Below, one piece after another: positions 1-11,474 of a stretch of DNA of 64,000 bases (position 1 is the stretch's first letter; every line of letters begins with the position of its first letter). Source of the DNA: Adiantum capillus-veneris (Eukaryota > Streptophyta > Polypodiopsida > Polypodiales > Pteridaceae); assembly GCA_014529385.2 (NCBI GenBank), contig CM043963.1:94019412-94083411 (forward strand), given 5' to 3'. The translations under genes were made by a program, and so were the position numbers. The notes below the pieces were generated by a model. The model did no database searches and was not told where the DNA came from. It saw nothing but the letters and a program-made list of their open reading frames with translations.

Positions 1-420
1 AGCGGGGAGAGAAAGGAAGAAGGCTAGAGTGAAAAGTAGACTGAAATGTAAGATAAAGAACGTGGTTAATGTGAGGCGGTCACAATCGTATCATGCTTTG
101 AGTGCAAAATATTGTTTTTTATAATGGTTAGAGACAAGGAAACCAAATGGCAAGCATTGGGTAGAAAACTGATAATTTTTTTACATTGTAATCATTTCTA
201 TTATAAACATGCATTATAATGCCAAGTGATTTTTCAACCGCACAATCAATGGTTCTATGTGTGAATTTTTGTCTCTTTTGTATTTTTTTAAAAATTATCA
301 ATTTTAATAAGTTTTTAAAAATTTTAAAAACTTTAAGTACTATATAAGTCAAAACTCACAACTTGAGCTCATTTTTCATTTGCACTTTCTAGGATATCCT
401 CTCAAGCATAAATGAGCACA
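1..420. other. AT-rich stretch, no gene seen
   Basis: No reading frame here resembles a known protein. The stretch is AT-rich with runs of A and T, typical of decayed intergenic plant DNA. Confidence 0.5.
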
Positions 421-950
421 CACTTATAACCATCAACTCATGCTGAATCGATTGCTTCAAATCCACAAACTCGACAACATGTGGATAGCCCACCACCACA
501 ACCTGCTCCAAACACCCCACAACCTCCCCAACCTTTAATATCCGTAGGATCAAACCACCATGTGATAGATTTTTGGTGATCTTCCATCATTTGATCATGC
601 CAAAGGTATGCCTCTGTCGGATACTCCACTACTCTCATATCTACAAAGATTTGACCAAGAAATACAAACAACTAAAGAAGAATATCGGAGTTTGCTACTA
701 AATCAGGAGATCATTTCCGTTGTTACAGCATCTCCATCTCAAGAAACTATGGCAACTACACTGCAAATATTTGGCCCTCGCTTCAAACAAAAGCTAATAA
801 AGATAATCCTAGGTGACCCCAAAATCTGGAGCTCAAGAATCTAAGAGATTAAAAAGAGCTAAGGAGAAACAAAAGAGGAGGCTAAGAGAGAAGCACAGAG
901 GAAGGAAGAGGCGGAGAGAAGGCAAAGGTAGTAGGAGGAGTCCAAGAGAG
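421..950 (+). other. Coding-like remnant, not recognised
   Basis: A proline- and glutamine-rich stretch (around 470-540) is followed by a 78-codon frame (608-844). A purine-rich region (845-950) then encodes a lysine/arginine-rich coiled stretch. The pieces are in different frames with stops between them. I do not recognise a family. Since a LINE 3' part follows directly on the same strand, this could be transposon coding sequence, but that is inference. Confidence 0.2.
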
Positions 951-1872
951 CATAGTCCACTCTACATGAGCCAGGGAGTGCTCCGGGGCAAGTGTGGTAG
1001 GGGAGGGGGAAGGGAAGGGTGGGGTGTTCTTGGGAAAGCTGGATTGGAAACTTAGCCAAAGGGAGGGGTGCATCTACATCATAGATGGGTGGGGGTCTTC
1101 TCAGGGGGAGGGACTCGGCCACTCTTTGCCTCCTCTCTGCATTCGGCTTCATCGCCCCCCTTTTTATGTCCCTGGGGTCTAGTGGTGAACCGTCCCTCTT
1201 TGTGGGGGAGAATTTGAGCACCTAGTTAGATGGTGGTAGCAGGGCACCCGGGTTTGTGGACAAGCTACCTTGTGTGGTAATCGAGGCTCCTTGGTGGCAT
1301 GAGTCGATCCTTGGTTTGGTGGTTGGCGGTGATTTGGAGCTCTTTGGCGGCTTGGTGGCGCTTGATCTATTGTAGAATGTTGTTCGATTGGTGCTTCTTT
1401 TGGCCCTATTGTATTGTTAATAGCTGGCATGGTTGCAAGTTCGGTTGCACTAGTGGAATTGATGCATGTTCTGTTGAGAGCTGTGGTGGATCTGGGTGCC
1501 GGTCTTTGTGGATCTTTGCTCATCTTGTCTGTGTTTGGTGCGGGAAGCCCAGGATCATGTAGTTATTATCTTCTTCCTCTTTGTTGGTAGCTTACGGCAT
1601 CATTATTGGGTTTAGTTCTTTGCTCTTGGTCCGAGTGTCTCCCATGTTAGCTGTTGCAGTAGTAGCCTTATTTACTTGTGTTGGGTGGCTCCCATGTCAG
1701 CCGAAATAGTTTTGTTTATTTTGATGGGTGGCTCCCCGTATCAACCAGTGTAACTTTGTGGATGGATTGGTGGTGTTTTTAGATGCTCATGCTTGGTCTG
1801 AGGGGAGCTACATATGGAAGTTTTTGGGTTTATTAATATAATAGCACTCACAATTGTGAGTTCTGTTATTTT
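950..1872 (+). mobile_element. LINE 3' region with palindromic tail (copy A)
   Basis: This GC-rich block resembles the block at 55870-56539: both have a CATGAG..GGGGAG start and a GTG-AACC/ACCC-TCCCTC..GGGGGA stretch. It continues with GTGGCTCCC repeats and ends with TTAATATAAT, the palindrome ACTCACAATTGTGAGT (about 1846-1861) and an A/T-rich tail. The same tail closes the minus-strand L1-like LINE at 15.4 kb, so I read this as the 3' end of a 5'-truncated LINE of that family. Confidence 0.55.
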
Positions 1873-2930
1873 TTAAAAAAGATTTGTTATCGTTTCATAT
1901 AATATCAATGGCTTGGATTTCTACCATTTGGTGCAATTGTAACTTTAATTGTACCAATTATGTTCTCTTAGTAATTGTACTTCTCAAGTTGTTTGATCTA
2001 AACCGTGATCACACAGATTGGGTGGCCGAGGAGAATCATCGATGAACTTTTGTCAAAACCAAGGTAAAGGGGCATTGTATGGGTGTGGTAGGATGCCACG
2101 ACACACGATGGTGCCTACTGTGGTAGGATGCCACGACACACGAAGGTGCCCAACAAGGCTGGTGGGGGCAAAAGAAGGCCCTCTATGCCACTCCGCATAT
2201 GGGGAAATTTTGACCAAGGGGAATTTTGCCCCCCGTGAATTGTGGCGCACAGGGAATTTTTTTCCTTGTTCGGTGCTATCATGCATGCTCGCCACACCCA
2301 TACGATCCCATCATTGCCCAATTTTGAAAAAAGTTGATCCAAGGTGTTCCCCAACTGCCCAGTCTGTAGCGTGATCGTGGTCAACAGTTTTTGGGATAGC
2401 TGTTCTATGCACACATTACATTAATCAAACTTCTTTGGACAATATGAAAAAAGAAAAAATTTAAGGTAAAAAATGATGTCAAAAGATAGTACAAAAGACC
2501 AAATTATTCTATATTGATTTTGGTATTACATCATGGATGGTTTGTGTTTTTGTGAATTACATATGTGGGCATGGGACAAATGGTTCGCCTATGTATTTCA
2601 TTTCCTTCTTCTTCTCTCTCTTGATCAGGATACTCTTCTTGCACATTCTCTTGACTCCATGCCTCCATTCACTAGTTCAGTTTAGATCCATTGGTTGGAC
2701 ATTATGTTGGGGAGCTATGCTACAGCTCCCCAACACTCCTCTTCCACCAAAAAATCCCTCAAAGCGATCCACACCCATTTTTTTTCTCTCTTTAAAAATA
2801 TGTAAATTAAAATACATTTAAAAAAGCTCTACTTCTCTATTTTTGAACTTGGAGTCTACATGCATGTGAAGCCCCTCTTTTTTGGACCTCTTTGCTTCAT
2901 CTTCAAGTCATCAACTCGTTCTCACAAAAA
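1873..2930. other. No gene seen; short tandem repeat inside
   Basis: No recognisable coding sequence. It contains the 34-bp tandem repeat at about 2085-2150 and AT-rich sequence. The 2160-2300 part (CCAAGGGGAATTTTG and similar) may be LTR-derived but has no partner in this window. Confidence 0.4.
2085..2150. repeat. Two tandem copies of a 34-bp unit
   Basis: GGTAGGATGCCACGACACAC followed by GA-GGTGCC occurs twice in direct succession, with one base different near the end of the unit. Confidence 0.8.
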
Positions 2931-3075
2931 TGTGCCCTATTTTTGGCCCAGCTAGAGGCACAATGTGAAACCGCCCCCAAGGACACTTGACAATGCCACA
3001 ATAAATATGGCCCATTTTTTGACCGACGAGAGGGACACATGTGAAACGGACCCCAAGAGGCCCTCAACAAGGCCA
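2931..3075. repeat. Diverged tandem duplication, about 70 bp
   Basis: The segments 2931-2999 and 3003-3075 align. Each has TGGCCCA or TGGCCC, then GAG-GACAC/GCAC-ATGTGAAAC, a CCCCAAG stretch and AATGCCAC or AAGGCCACC. Confidence 0.55.
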
Positions 3076-4139
3076 CCAAGAGCCACCACAATAATGGATT
3101 ACACCAACAGTGACATCATACACACATGATCATCCATGTGTATATCGATAGAGATGGCAACAATAGCCCATCAAAGACTAAAATAGTATGCAAACCTTGG
3201 AGGATTAAAAGAAATATGGCATGTTAATAAGCCCCAAAGGGATATTGTGTAGGATCGCATCACTTGTCTTGAGACCTTGTAAATGAACAACGAAGCTCCT
3301 GCTGATTTCTATGGCAAAATCTGCAAGAAGGAGAATTGGTGATGAAATATGAGAACTATTAGAGGTTATCAAGATACCTTATGGTTAGTAGGCCCGGGGG
3401 ATTCACCATGGAAAACTTACTGCACTACGTAAGTACAGGGAAGGAGGGTTTTCTTACAAGTCACATAAGCATATAAGTTAGGGGCAGGCCCCCAATAACT
3501 TATCTCCCAAGCTTAAAAATAAGGGAGGGGGGTATCATATTTGGGGGGGGGGGAGTGATAAAAGGAAAAAATGAGAGGAAGGATTTGTGTTTCAAAATCT
3601 TGGCTTCCCAAAAGAGTCTACCCTCGAACTTGTGAGTCAATAGCTACAAAGATACATGCAAGAACTAACACTGCTTTGTATCAATTTCTTCTTTTGTGAT
3701 TATAGTTCATTTGTTGAGGGATGAAAGCTATAAAGAGTTTGTATAGATGAAAATTTACATAGGGAACCTAGCACAACATTATAACCATGTTTTTTGAGTA
3801 ATCTACATGGATCAAAATTGGACGAGTAGCCAAAGTGCAGGCTCATTGGGCACATAGTTTGAAAGTCAGACTAAGACACATTGAGGGTACATCTAGTTAT
3901 CAATAGAAGTGGTCCCTTAGTACATTGCCAGTCACTATGCTACACACTCTTTGACTAGTTTTACTCAGCTAGATCATGCGAGACCTACATTTTATATAAG
4001 ATAGGGGTATAATAGTTTTCTTCATTGATTGTCGTATAAGCATAGAAAGGGGGGTCAGATTCACTTATATGAGTCATATATAGGGGTTTTACCAACGTTT
4101 TCCATTCACAGGTGGCATCTTGTTTTGTATATAGAGTGA
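3076..4139. other. No gene seen; possible upstream part of an LTR
   Basis: No protein similarity is visible. Because an LTR end and a primer-binding site follow downstream, part of this stretch may belong to the same LTR. I cannot place its 5' end without a second intact copy. There is a G-run at about 3542-3553. Confidence 0.3.
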
Positions 4140-4928
4140 ATCCTCCCAGTTAGTAGGATGCCTTGCAGTTAGCTAGATGTTGCCTTGTGGTTAGCGGGCG
4201 ACTGGGAAAGTTTGCGCATTTCGTGGTTAGTGAATAAGTAAATCCTTTGCAAAGGCTCTCTTGGTTAGACAGATAAAGTTCGCGGGTAGCGGCAAACTCT
4301 TCAGCATAATTGAAAGATTTATTTTTTGTTGAATTAAAAGACTGTCTTCATTAGACCACGTTTGAGAAAGAATTATTTTGGTGATGTTTGAAGGACTGTA
4401 TGAAAGAATTTGTGATCGAAATTAATAATGGAACACTGTTTGTATATGTAAAACAATGTGGTAGTAATTAGAAAACAAGAAGAATAGGTGACTGCGGTGT
4501 GGAAAGTGGGAGACTAGTATCCTAACGGATCTATGTCTATGGATGGATGGACCCGATTAGTCAGGTAGTGTTCACAAGATTACTAGTTAGTTTAGACTAT
4601 GTCTCATATCATATTCAGGGTTAATGAATGGCGGCTGTACCTCTTAGACGTGGGGGAAAAGGTGTTATTTATGGATTCTAAATATGCCAACGGGATTTCA
4701 TCTTTATGTTAGGAAATAACTTTCATTAGAATCCTTGATATATCAACCTGGTTTGTGGTGTATGACCCTTACAACCATGAACATGATGGATAGAGGACTT
4801 CCTCTCTTTTGTTGCTCGTATTTCTACTTTGTGGAAACAAAGTAGGTTGTCTGTCATCAATGGAAATTGAGAATAAGGGAAGGCCATCTATCAAGTCGCC
4901 CCAATCTTCCGGGGTTGGGGACCTCACA
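4140..4928 (+). mobile_element. LTR 3' portion of a plus-strand Ty3/gypsy element
   Basis: The segment ends in TCACA two bases before a primer-binding-like site. Its last 330 bp (4598-4928) recur at 11286-11351 plus 12847-13110, and that copy ends at the same TCACA. Within 4145-4300 there are six GTTAG/GGTAG motifs with short flanking arms. A segment around 4530-4575 is the reverse complement of the left end of the minus-strand LTR at 7878. The upstream boundary is not determined. Confidence 0.55.
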
Positions 4929-4930
4929 AT

Positions 4931-4942
4931 CGGTATTAGAGC
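4931..4942 (+). other. Primer-binding site, initiator tRNA-Met type (diverged)
   Basis: CGGTATTAGAGC matches the usual plant retrotransposon site TGGTATCAGAGC at 10 of 12 positions. It lies two bases after the LTR end, which fixes the plus orientation of this element. Confidence 0.6.
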
Positions 4943-4996
4943 TATGAGTTTAAGTTTGGTTTCTTAACCGTCTGCACTATTCTTGGGTTTGATTGC

Positions 4997-5748
4997 ATGA
5001 ATACATTGTTATATTATCTATTTTGTAGCACAAATTTATGGACACAAACTTTTAAACTATCTTCAAGAAAATATATCACACTGCTTGCCAATCACCAATA
5101 TTCAAATTTTGAGAGAATGTGTTCCGCATTCTTGACAAGGTTTTTGCACCTCACATCAATTTTGACCCACCAAATACATGGTTATATACAAGTCGTTGGG
5201 TTTGCGGAACAACCTTTGCTATGCGAGCACATTACATTGAACACTTGGAGATTGACATACATCAAATCAAGTGGGATGAAGACTTGAAGTTGGTTCCACA
5301 CTTTCAATTTTATGAAGCACCACTGACTATGGCCTTAGATGAAGTCACAATTCGTAATCCATGGGTTTATGACAAAGTGACATCAGTTATCCTTGCCAAT
5401 CAAGTTGTTATCTAAGCACATCACATTGAATACTTAGAGATTGACCTACATCAAATCAAGTGGGATGAAGACTTGAAGTTGGTTCCACACTTTCAATTTT
5501 ACGAAGCACCACTAACTGTCATGGCACCGGATGGAGTCACAATTCGTAATCGATGGGTTTATGACAAAGTGACATCAGTTATCCTTGCCAATCAAGTTGT
5601 TATCAACAATCACACACAACTGACTTTCAAGGAAAAAGTTTTCATTGGCTACCCCGAGCTTCTTCTTGTGTTTTGCTTCTTACACCCATGTCATCAACCA
5701 CCAAATTTTTACGACATGTTAGTTGATGTGCATCAAGGTTATGGTTGA
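4997..5748 (+). pseudogene. Unrecognised coding segment with an in-frame tandem duplication
   Basis: Between the primer-binding site and gag, the plus strand encodes a protein-like stretch in which about 63 codons occur twice (5229-5413 and 5421-5604). Both units contain HQIKWDEDLKLVPHFQFYEA and end in VTSVILANQVV. One in-frame stop separates them (just after 5413). The duplicate keeps the frame, and most differences are single bases. I do not recognise the domain. It could be an extra reading frame of the retrotransposon or a fragment picked up by it. Since it lies upstream of gag it is unlikely to be pol. Confidence 0.35.
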
Positions 5749-6114
5749 AACCTCTATTATAAATTCTCATGGAGAGACCTTTCGTAGACCCCTATATGAC
5801 TTTTTGATGAATTTATGAGTAGTAATGTTTTTCTTCAAAGAAAATTGTTGACTTGTTAAGTCATTTGATTGAATTTTAGTAGATTAAATAAGTGGTGACT
5901 AGTTAAGTCATTTGATTGTCAAAAGCAATGACTGGTTAAGTCATATTGTTAAGTTTTAATAGACTGATAACTCATGATTGGTAAATTCATCTGGCTGAAA
6001 TTTTAGTGGACTGGATAAGTCAAAGTTTAGAAAGTACCTTAGTATTTTAAGTTATTATGAATATTAACGTTAATATATGCGTACACTCAAGAAAATCCTC
6101 AAATCACTCCTATA

Positions 6115-6810
6115 ATGGAAAACCCTCAGAATGATGCTATCTATACAGAGATTCATGAGAAGAAGTTATTTCTCAAACAAATGCAGCCGCCTTATTTCAA
6201 AGGAGAGGGTGTTGATATTGAGAAGGATACAGAAGTATGGATCGAAACTATGGATGATTACTTCTTGGAGCCTACAAAGACTGCACCTCAAACCAAGCGA
6301 TGCTAGGGATGTTTTGACTCTCCGGTGAAGCAAAGTTATGGTGGAAACAAAATTTCCGTGACATGGGAGTATTGGAGAACTCCCACAGTTGGAGGGAAGT
6401 TAAATAGGCAGTGAAGGAAATATACTTACCTCCTGCCCATGAAGCGTTGAAGATGAATAAGTTCTTTAGCTTGAAACAATACAGCTTATCCTTGGAAGAG
6501 TACTACTCAAAGTTTGTAAGTCTTAGGCGTTATTCTCCTCCAATGACCATAGAGCAGTAGGTAGCCCATTTCTGTCAAGGTTTAAGAGAACCAATCATCT
6601 TGCATTAGAAACCATGAAACCTACTACTGTAAAAGATGCTTTACTACGAGCTAAGCCCTTAATGAAGGAGCAAGGGATTAGAAGGAGAGTCGAAAAAAAT
6701 CAAAGTTTTAATGGTTCCAGACGTCCAATAAGGCCTCCTAATAATAATGGACAATCACAAAGAGCTTATGCTGCTAATGCTCAAAATCCTTCACGCTTGG
6801 ATGTTTGATG
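6115..6810 (+). pseudogene. Ty3/gypsy gag remnant
   Basis: A start codon opens a frame with PPYFKGEGVDIEKDTEVWI and MDDYF, the layout of the retrotransposon gag domain in plant gypsy elements (substrate region F-G...W...M..YF). The frame breaks at about 6303. Gag-like text continues in other frames to about 6600, including LEEYYSKFVSL at about 6495-6530. It resumes as a frame at 6614-6808 ending in a basic, glutamine/asparagine-rich linker. Gag would form the capsid of the element. Stops and frameshifts make it non-functional. Confidence 0.7.
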
Positions 6811-7402
6811 CTTTGAATGTGGAGGGTTGGGACATTATTGGAATCGGTATCCATGTCTGACTAATGAAGCAACAACAACAACTGAAGTAGATCAAAGACA
6901 CCGCGCTTTTGGACATGATAGTGGACGAGGTAGAGGGCGAGGAAGAGCAGCTAGGAATGCCCATGCACATACAGTCATAGGAGAGCCTATCCTTGGCGAA
7001 GAAGAAGAGAGAGCAAAAATTTATGCATCTATTGACAACCCTGGAGCCCAAAGACAATTTGCTGCTATTCAAACACCAGCCACCCATCAAGGTAGACCTT
7101 TTAATCTTCTCATTGATTGTGGCAGTACTCCTTCTTTTCTATCCCCAAAATGCTTGCAAATGTTGAACCTGAATAAAAAACAAGCTAAACCTATGACAAT
7201 AGAATTGGCTAATGGGAAAACCGTAGTATCACAACATTCTATGGGAACCCTTGACTTTGAACTAGGAGGACATGCTACTTCAGTTTTCTTTAGAACCCTA
7301 CGAGTTGGGAAGTATGATGGAATTCTTGGTATGGATTGGTTATCTAAGAATCACGCTAGCATCCATTACGACCTAGGTAGTTTGAGCTTTAGAGATAGTT
7401 AG
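6806..7402 (+). pseudogene. Ty3/gypsy CCHC zinc knuckle and aspartic protease
   Basis: The stretch begins with a zinc-knuckle-like CFECGGLGHYWNRYPC (Cys-X2-Cys-X4-His-X4-Cys). A glycine/arginine-rich linker and a retropepsin-like domain follow: LIDCGSTPSFLSP carries CG in place of the usual D-S/T-G, and GILGMDWL closes the domain. The frame is open across 6827-7402. The catalytic DSG/DTG reads DCG, a form known in some plant gypsy elements. It follows gag on the same strand as in normal gag-pro-pol order. Confidence 0.75.
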
Positions 7403-7877
7403 GCTAAGCAAGTCGAAGTACAAGGAAAGAATGGGATTCCAAAGATTGGATTATCTAAAGCCAATTGTCTACTCAAAGGTATGAGTACTGGACAACAAAT
7501 ATTTGTGGTCAAGCTGAACAAGATCGATCCAAAATCAAGCGTTACAAAACTCTCTTGGCTTCATGAATATTCAGACATCTTTCTTGAAGATCTCACCTCT
7601 CTTCCTCCCAATCGAGAGATTGACCATGAGATAGAGATTATTCATTTGGTTTGACTAATGCTTCGGCTGCATTCAATAGATTGATGCAAGATATTTTTAG
7701 GCCGTATCTAGAGGATTTTGTTCTTATCTTCTTTGATGATATTCTAATCTACTCAAAGGATGAAGAAGAACATGAAGGCCACCTGAGAAAGTGGTTGGAA
7801 TTTCTTTGAGAACACAAGCTATATGCAAAGATGAGCAAGTGTTCATTTTTCACTCCAAGGATTGAGTATTTGAATCT
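7403..7877 (+). pseudogene. Ty3/gypsy reverse transcriptase fragment, truncated
   Basis: Downstream of the protease, short runs in changing frames resemble the protease-RT linker ([20 protein letters not shown]). The text then jumps to [18 protein letters not shown] and the RT catalytic box FFDDILIYS (normally Y-D/V-DD). This jump implies an internal deletion of the RT fingers. Sequence similarity stops at 7877, where the LTR of the opposite-strand element begins. Confidence 0.7.
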
Positions 7878-9177
7878 TGTGAAAAGTACACGATTAATCG
7901 GGTCCATCCATCCATAGACATAGATTTGTTAGGATACTAAAGGCAGCATCTCGCTAACCACAAGGAATCCTACTAACTACAAGAGACAAAAAGAGAGCTA
8001 ATAACCTCAACTTATTCTCCGCTAACCGCGGAATCACCTCGCTAACCACGAGTTCCATCTGGAAACAAGATATTGTTTCAACAATTGTTTTCTTTAAGTG
8101 ATTTCTCAAGCGTGATTAACTAACTTCTAATATCAAACAAAAGCATTTTATCAAGCAGTAACAATAAAGCGAACAATTCTTTCACTACTCTATAAAATCA
8201 TATGCTTGTTTCTTGTGATACAATCACGTTTCTTGGACAGTTTAAGAAAATTACTAAGCTTGTATAACGATGCAAAATTATAAATCCGTCTTACTGGATT
8301 AGTAACACGTTCGACTACCTCTTGTGGTTGAGGTTAAGCGGTTTTGACTTCTTTCGCAACTGATACCTGCGTTTGAGCTATGTTTGGAGTAGTTGATGCT
8401 TTCTTTTATACCTTTCTTGGAGGTGGAGCGGCATGAGCGTCCTTCGAGCTTCGAGTCACTTGCTTCGGGGCCATCGTATCTCGAAAGAGAAGGGGAAAAG
8501 AGAGAAATACAACTCAAGAATTTGAGCGGCGACACGCCGACGGTAGAGAAGAATTTGGAGATGGAGATGGATTGATGGTAAGAGCTTGAAGAAGAGAGGT
8601 TGTGGGAGAGAAGGTAATGACGTCAAGGCAAGAGACCTTCCGCTTCTAAGAACTTCTGTGTGTGTGTTGAAAGTGAAGGGAGAGGGATCTTTATATACAC
8701 TCTCAAGACCAAAATCACGCTAAGAATAGCAAAAAGTAGAGAGATAAGTTCGTATGCGTTTGCGATTGTTTTTTTAATTATTTTTTGTTTTGACAAACAA
8801 AAATCCCGATGAGCGATTTCGAGTTTCTAAGTTTAGAAGAAGCTTGGCTTCCAAGAAAAGAAGCTCTATATTTGACTTACTTCTCTTGCTTCTCTAAAAA
8901 TACTCCTTCTACTCTTTCTCTTCTAAAAGTACTCCTCCTTTCCTAAAAATACTCCTTCTTTCTTAAGGGTCAACTCTTATCTTTAAATATGGTCTTGAGA
9001 CTTAAGTTTCCAATCATCCTGTTGTTTCCAAGTGAATAAAGACCATAATTAACAGTTCCAGAGTCCGATTTACGATTCGATCATTCCGTTGGAACGCTCT
9101 ATGATTTAACAAAATACGAACCTTAAATATTTTTGCAAAGTAAATAAAATAGTTTTTATTGAAAAATATTCGGTACA
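7878..9177 (-). mobile_element. 3' LTR (about 1.3 kb) of a minus-strand Ty3/gypsy element
   Basis: On the minus strand the LTR runs from TGTACCGAAT (9177) to TTTTCACA (7878), a TG...CA structure. It is preceded at 9178-9190 by TTGGGGAGATTTTAA, a good polypurine-tract candidate. Its last 45 bp on the minus strand match 4530-4575 of the plus-strand LTR. Four GTTAG motifs, some with palindromic arms (for example TCCGC-TAACC-GCGGA at 8018-8032), lie at 7949-8052. The left end abuts the broken RT of the plus-strand element, which suggests insertion into it. Confidence 0.65.
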
Positions 9178-9212
9178 TTAAAATCTCCCCAACTTAGGAA
9201 TTGGAGATGTCC

Positions 9213-9880
9213 TCATCTCGAGAAAAAGAGAGGGTAGTCGTTCTTTAGGGTGGCTTCATCTTCCCATGTTGCATCTTCCTCAAGATAGTTCTGCCACTGA
9301 ACCATGTGTTCTCTAGGATCTCTATTTCGAAGAATCTTCTCTCGAGATTCTAAAATTCTAGAAGGTTGGAGCTCTAAGATGTTTTGAGTAGGCATGATAA
9401 TTTGTTCATTGTTGAGGAGTTGATCATCACTCGGAATATAGGGTTTGAATAAGCTTACATGAAATACATCGTGGACTTTGATGGGAGCTGGTAACTTTAA
9501 CTTGTAAGCTTGAGTTCCTATAAACTTGATCACTTTGTAAGAACCAAAATAGCGTGGGCTAAGATTCTTGTACTTTCCAAGTGATCATAAGGTACTTCTC
9601 TGTGGATGAATCCAAAGAAAAACCTTGTCACCTTCTTTGAATCTTCTTTTGGATCTCTTACCATCCACATACTGCTTTTGACAATCCTGAGCTGCTTGAA
9701 TATCCTTTTGGATAGATTTTGTTTGATTTTCCATTTCTTCCAGGATCTTTTTAGACGCTTCAACTCTAATGGTAGGGTCATAAAAGTTGAGTGGAGAGAC
9801 ACATTCTTGACCATACAAGGCACAAAATGGGGTCATACCAATGCTTTGATGGTGAGAAACATTGTAAGCATACTCCATTA
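9213..9880 (-). pseudogene. Ty3/gypsy integrase C-terminus with chromodomain-like tail
   Basis: The minus-strand frames 9585-9878 and 9213-9533 carry MEYAYNVSHHQSIGMTPFC, the end of the integrase core. A basic region follows, then YKLKLPAPIKVHDVFHVSLF and a chromodomain-like WQNYLEEDATWED. In intact elements this tail can guide integration to marked chromatin. A frameshift near 9540-9585 separates the parts. The frame ends just before the polypurine tract and LTR, the normal end of pol. Confidence 0.8.
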
Positions 9881-10580
9881 GAGGTGAAAATTGAATCCAT
9901 CGTTTAGGATCTCTACTGCAATAAGCTCTAAGAATATCTTTGATGACTTGGTTGACTCGCTCTATTTGACCATTTGATTGAGGATGGTATGCGGTACTAA
10001 AGTTTAATCATGTTCCAATTGCCTTAAAGAGTGAGGTCCAAAAGTTTAAAGCGAACTTAACATCTTCATCACTTCCAATCCATTTGGGCAATCCATGCAA
10101 TCTAAAAATCTCTTTAACAAATAGTCGTGCAATATCGGAGGCGGTAAAAGTTGTCTTGACCGGTATGAGATGCACAACCTTTGTGAGTAGATCATTAACT
10201 ACCATAAGTGAATTATATCCTCCTTGTACCATAGGTAATCCAATGAAAAAGTCCACACTTATACACTCCCACTGCATTTGGGGAATGTCCACGAGTGGTT
10301 GAAGTTTACCGAGAAGTTTAACTCTCTCAACTTTAGTCCTTTGGCATGTCAAACATTGGCGAACATAGCGTAGAACATCTTCCTTTTTCCCGGTCCAATA
10401 GAAACTTTTACGTACGGCATTGAGAGTCTTTGCATATCCTATGTGTCCTAAAGTAGGGCTATCATGGGTCTCAAATAAGATAGTCTTCTTTAAGTTAGGA
10501 TCCTTTGGTACACAGAACCTATCTCTATAATAGAGACAAGGTCCACCATGTGAGATGTTTAACATTGAAGGTACATTCTT
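9881..10580 (-). pseudogene. Ty3/gypsy integrase, zinc-binding and catalytic core
   Basis: The frame at 10008-10565 contains the HHCC zinc-binding part (ETHDSPTLGHIGYAKT... CLTCQRTK) and the core start WECISVDFFIGLP with the first catalytic Asp. It continues with the second Asp region (GSDEDVKFALNF). The expected D-D-E third residue lies in the decayed stretch 9890-10008. It is minus strand, in order with the C-terminal segment to its left. Confidence 0.8.
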
Positions 10581-11286
10581 TGAATCCCCAGATTGAACAA
10601 GGTTAAGCTACCTTAATCTGGATCAGATGATCCAACTTTCTTAGTTTTTTCAATGATCGTATTGTTGAATATAGATATGAGGCTCAAAAAGGGTTTTCGA
10701 CTGAGTGAATATGCAACCATGTTTTCTTTTTTAGGATGATAGATAATATCAAAGTCAAATTCTTGCAAAAGTTCTACCCATCACCTTTGTTGAATATTCA
10801 AGTTTGCTTGAGTGAAAATCCACTTTAAGCTCTTACGGTCGGTTATAAGTCAAAACTTCCTTCCCAATAAGTAGTGTCTCCACAACTTCAGAGTGTGAAT
10901 GACTATCAATATTTTGAGATCAAGGGTGGGGTAGTTATTTTCATGAATCTTAAGCTTAGGTGAGGTGAAAGCTATTGGTATGTCTTCTTGAACTATAAAA
11001 GGTGTTGGTTTGTCTTCTTGAACTAATACTCCTCTAACTGCTATTCCACTAGCATCAATGACAACTTCAAAGGCCTAGTTGAAATCTGATAGCTTTAGGC
11101 ACGGTGTTGTAGTCACATACTGCTTAAGTTGATCAAACCTTTCTCGGTGTAGTCGCTCCCAGCTATCACTCCTTTTCTCAGAAGGTCGGTCAAGGCTGAA
11201 GCAATCCCTCCATAATCCTTTATAAAGATTCTATACCATTCCGTGATTCCCAAGAATCCTCTAAGCTCACTTGCACTTGATGGTAT
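10581..11286 (-). pseudogene. Ty3/gypsy RT end and RNase H remnant
   Basis: In shifting minus-strand frames one reads SASELRGFLGITEWYR, the plant gypsy RT/RNase H junction. Then come NNYPTLDLKILIVIHTLKLW and TDRKSLKWIFTQ of the RNase H domain. Many stops interrupt it. Homology ends abruptly at about 11286, where LTR-like sequence of the other orientation begins, so the 5' half of this element is missing. Confidence 0.65.
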
Positions 11287-11351
11287 CTCTCATATCATAT
11301 TCAAGGTTTATAAATGGCGGCCGTACTTCTTAAGTGTGGAAAAAAATGTGT

Positions 11352-11473
11352 TGTAAGGACATGGGTCCTACGGGCAAGGCCACCGGCATGGCCAGACAGT
11401 GTGTACGCTAGGGGGAGGCTATAAGATAGCATGGTTAGGTGGAGAATAGCACACACATTCTCTTGTCCTTTCA
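11352..11473 (+). repeat. Left LTR of the nested element
   Basis: 122 bp, TGTAAGGACATGG at the start and CCTTTCA at the end, matched by 12725-12846. Confidence 0.8.
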
Positions 11474-11474
11474 C

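Noticed and set aside
4576-4597. Helitron 3' end at TTACTAG|T near 4585
   Set aside because: CTAG followed by T occurs, but no GC-rich hairpin precedes it and no 5' end pairs with it. CTAG|T at 2668, 30999 and 34889 was rejected for the same reason.
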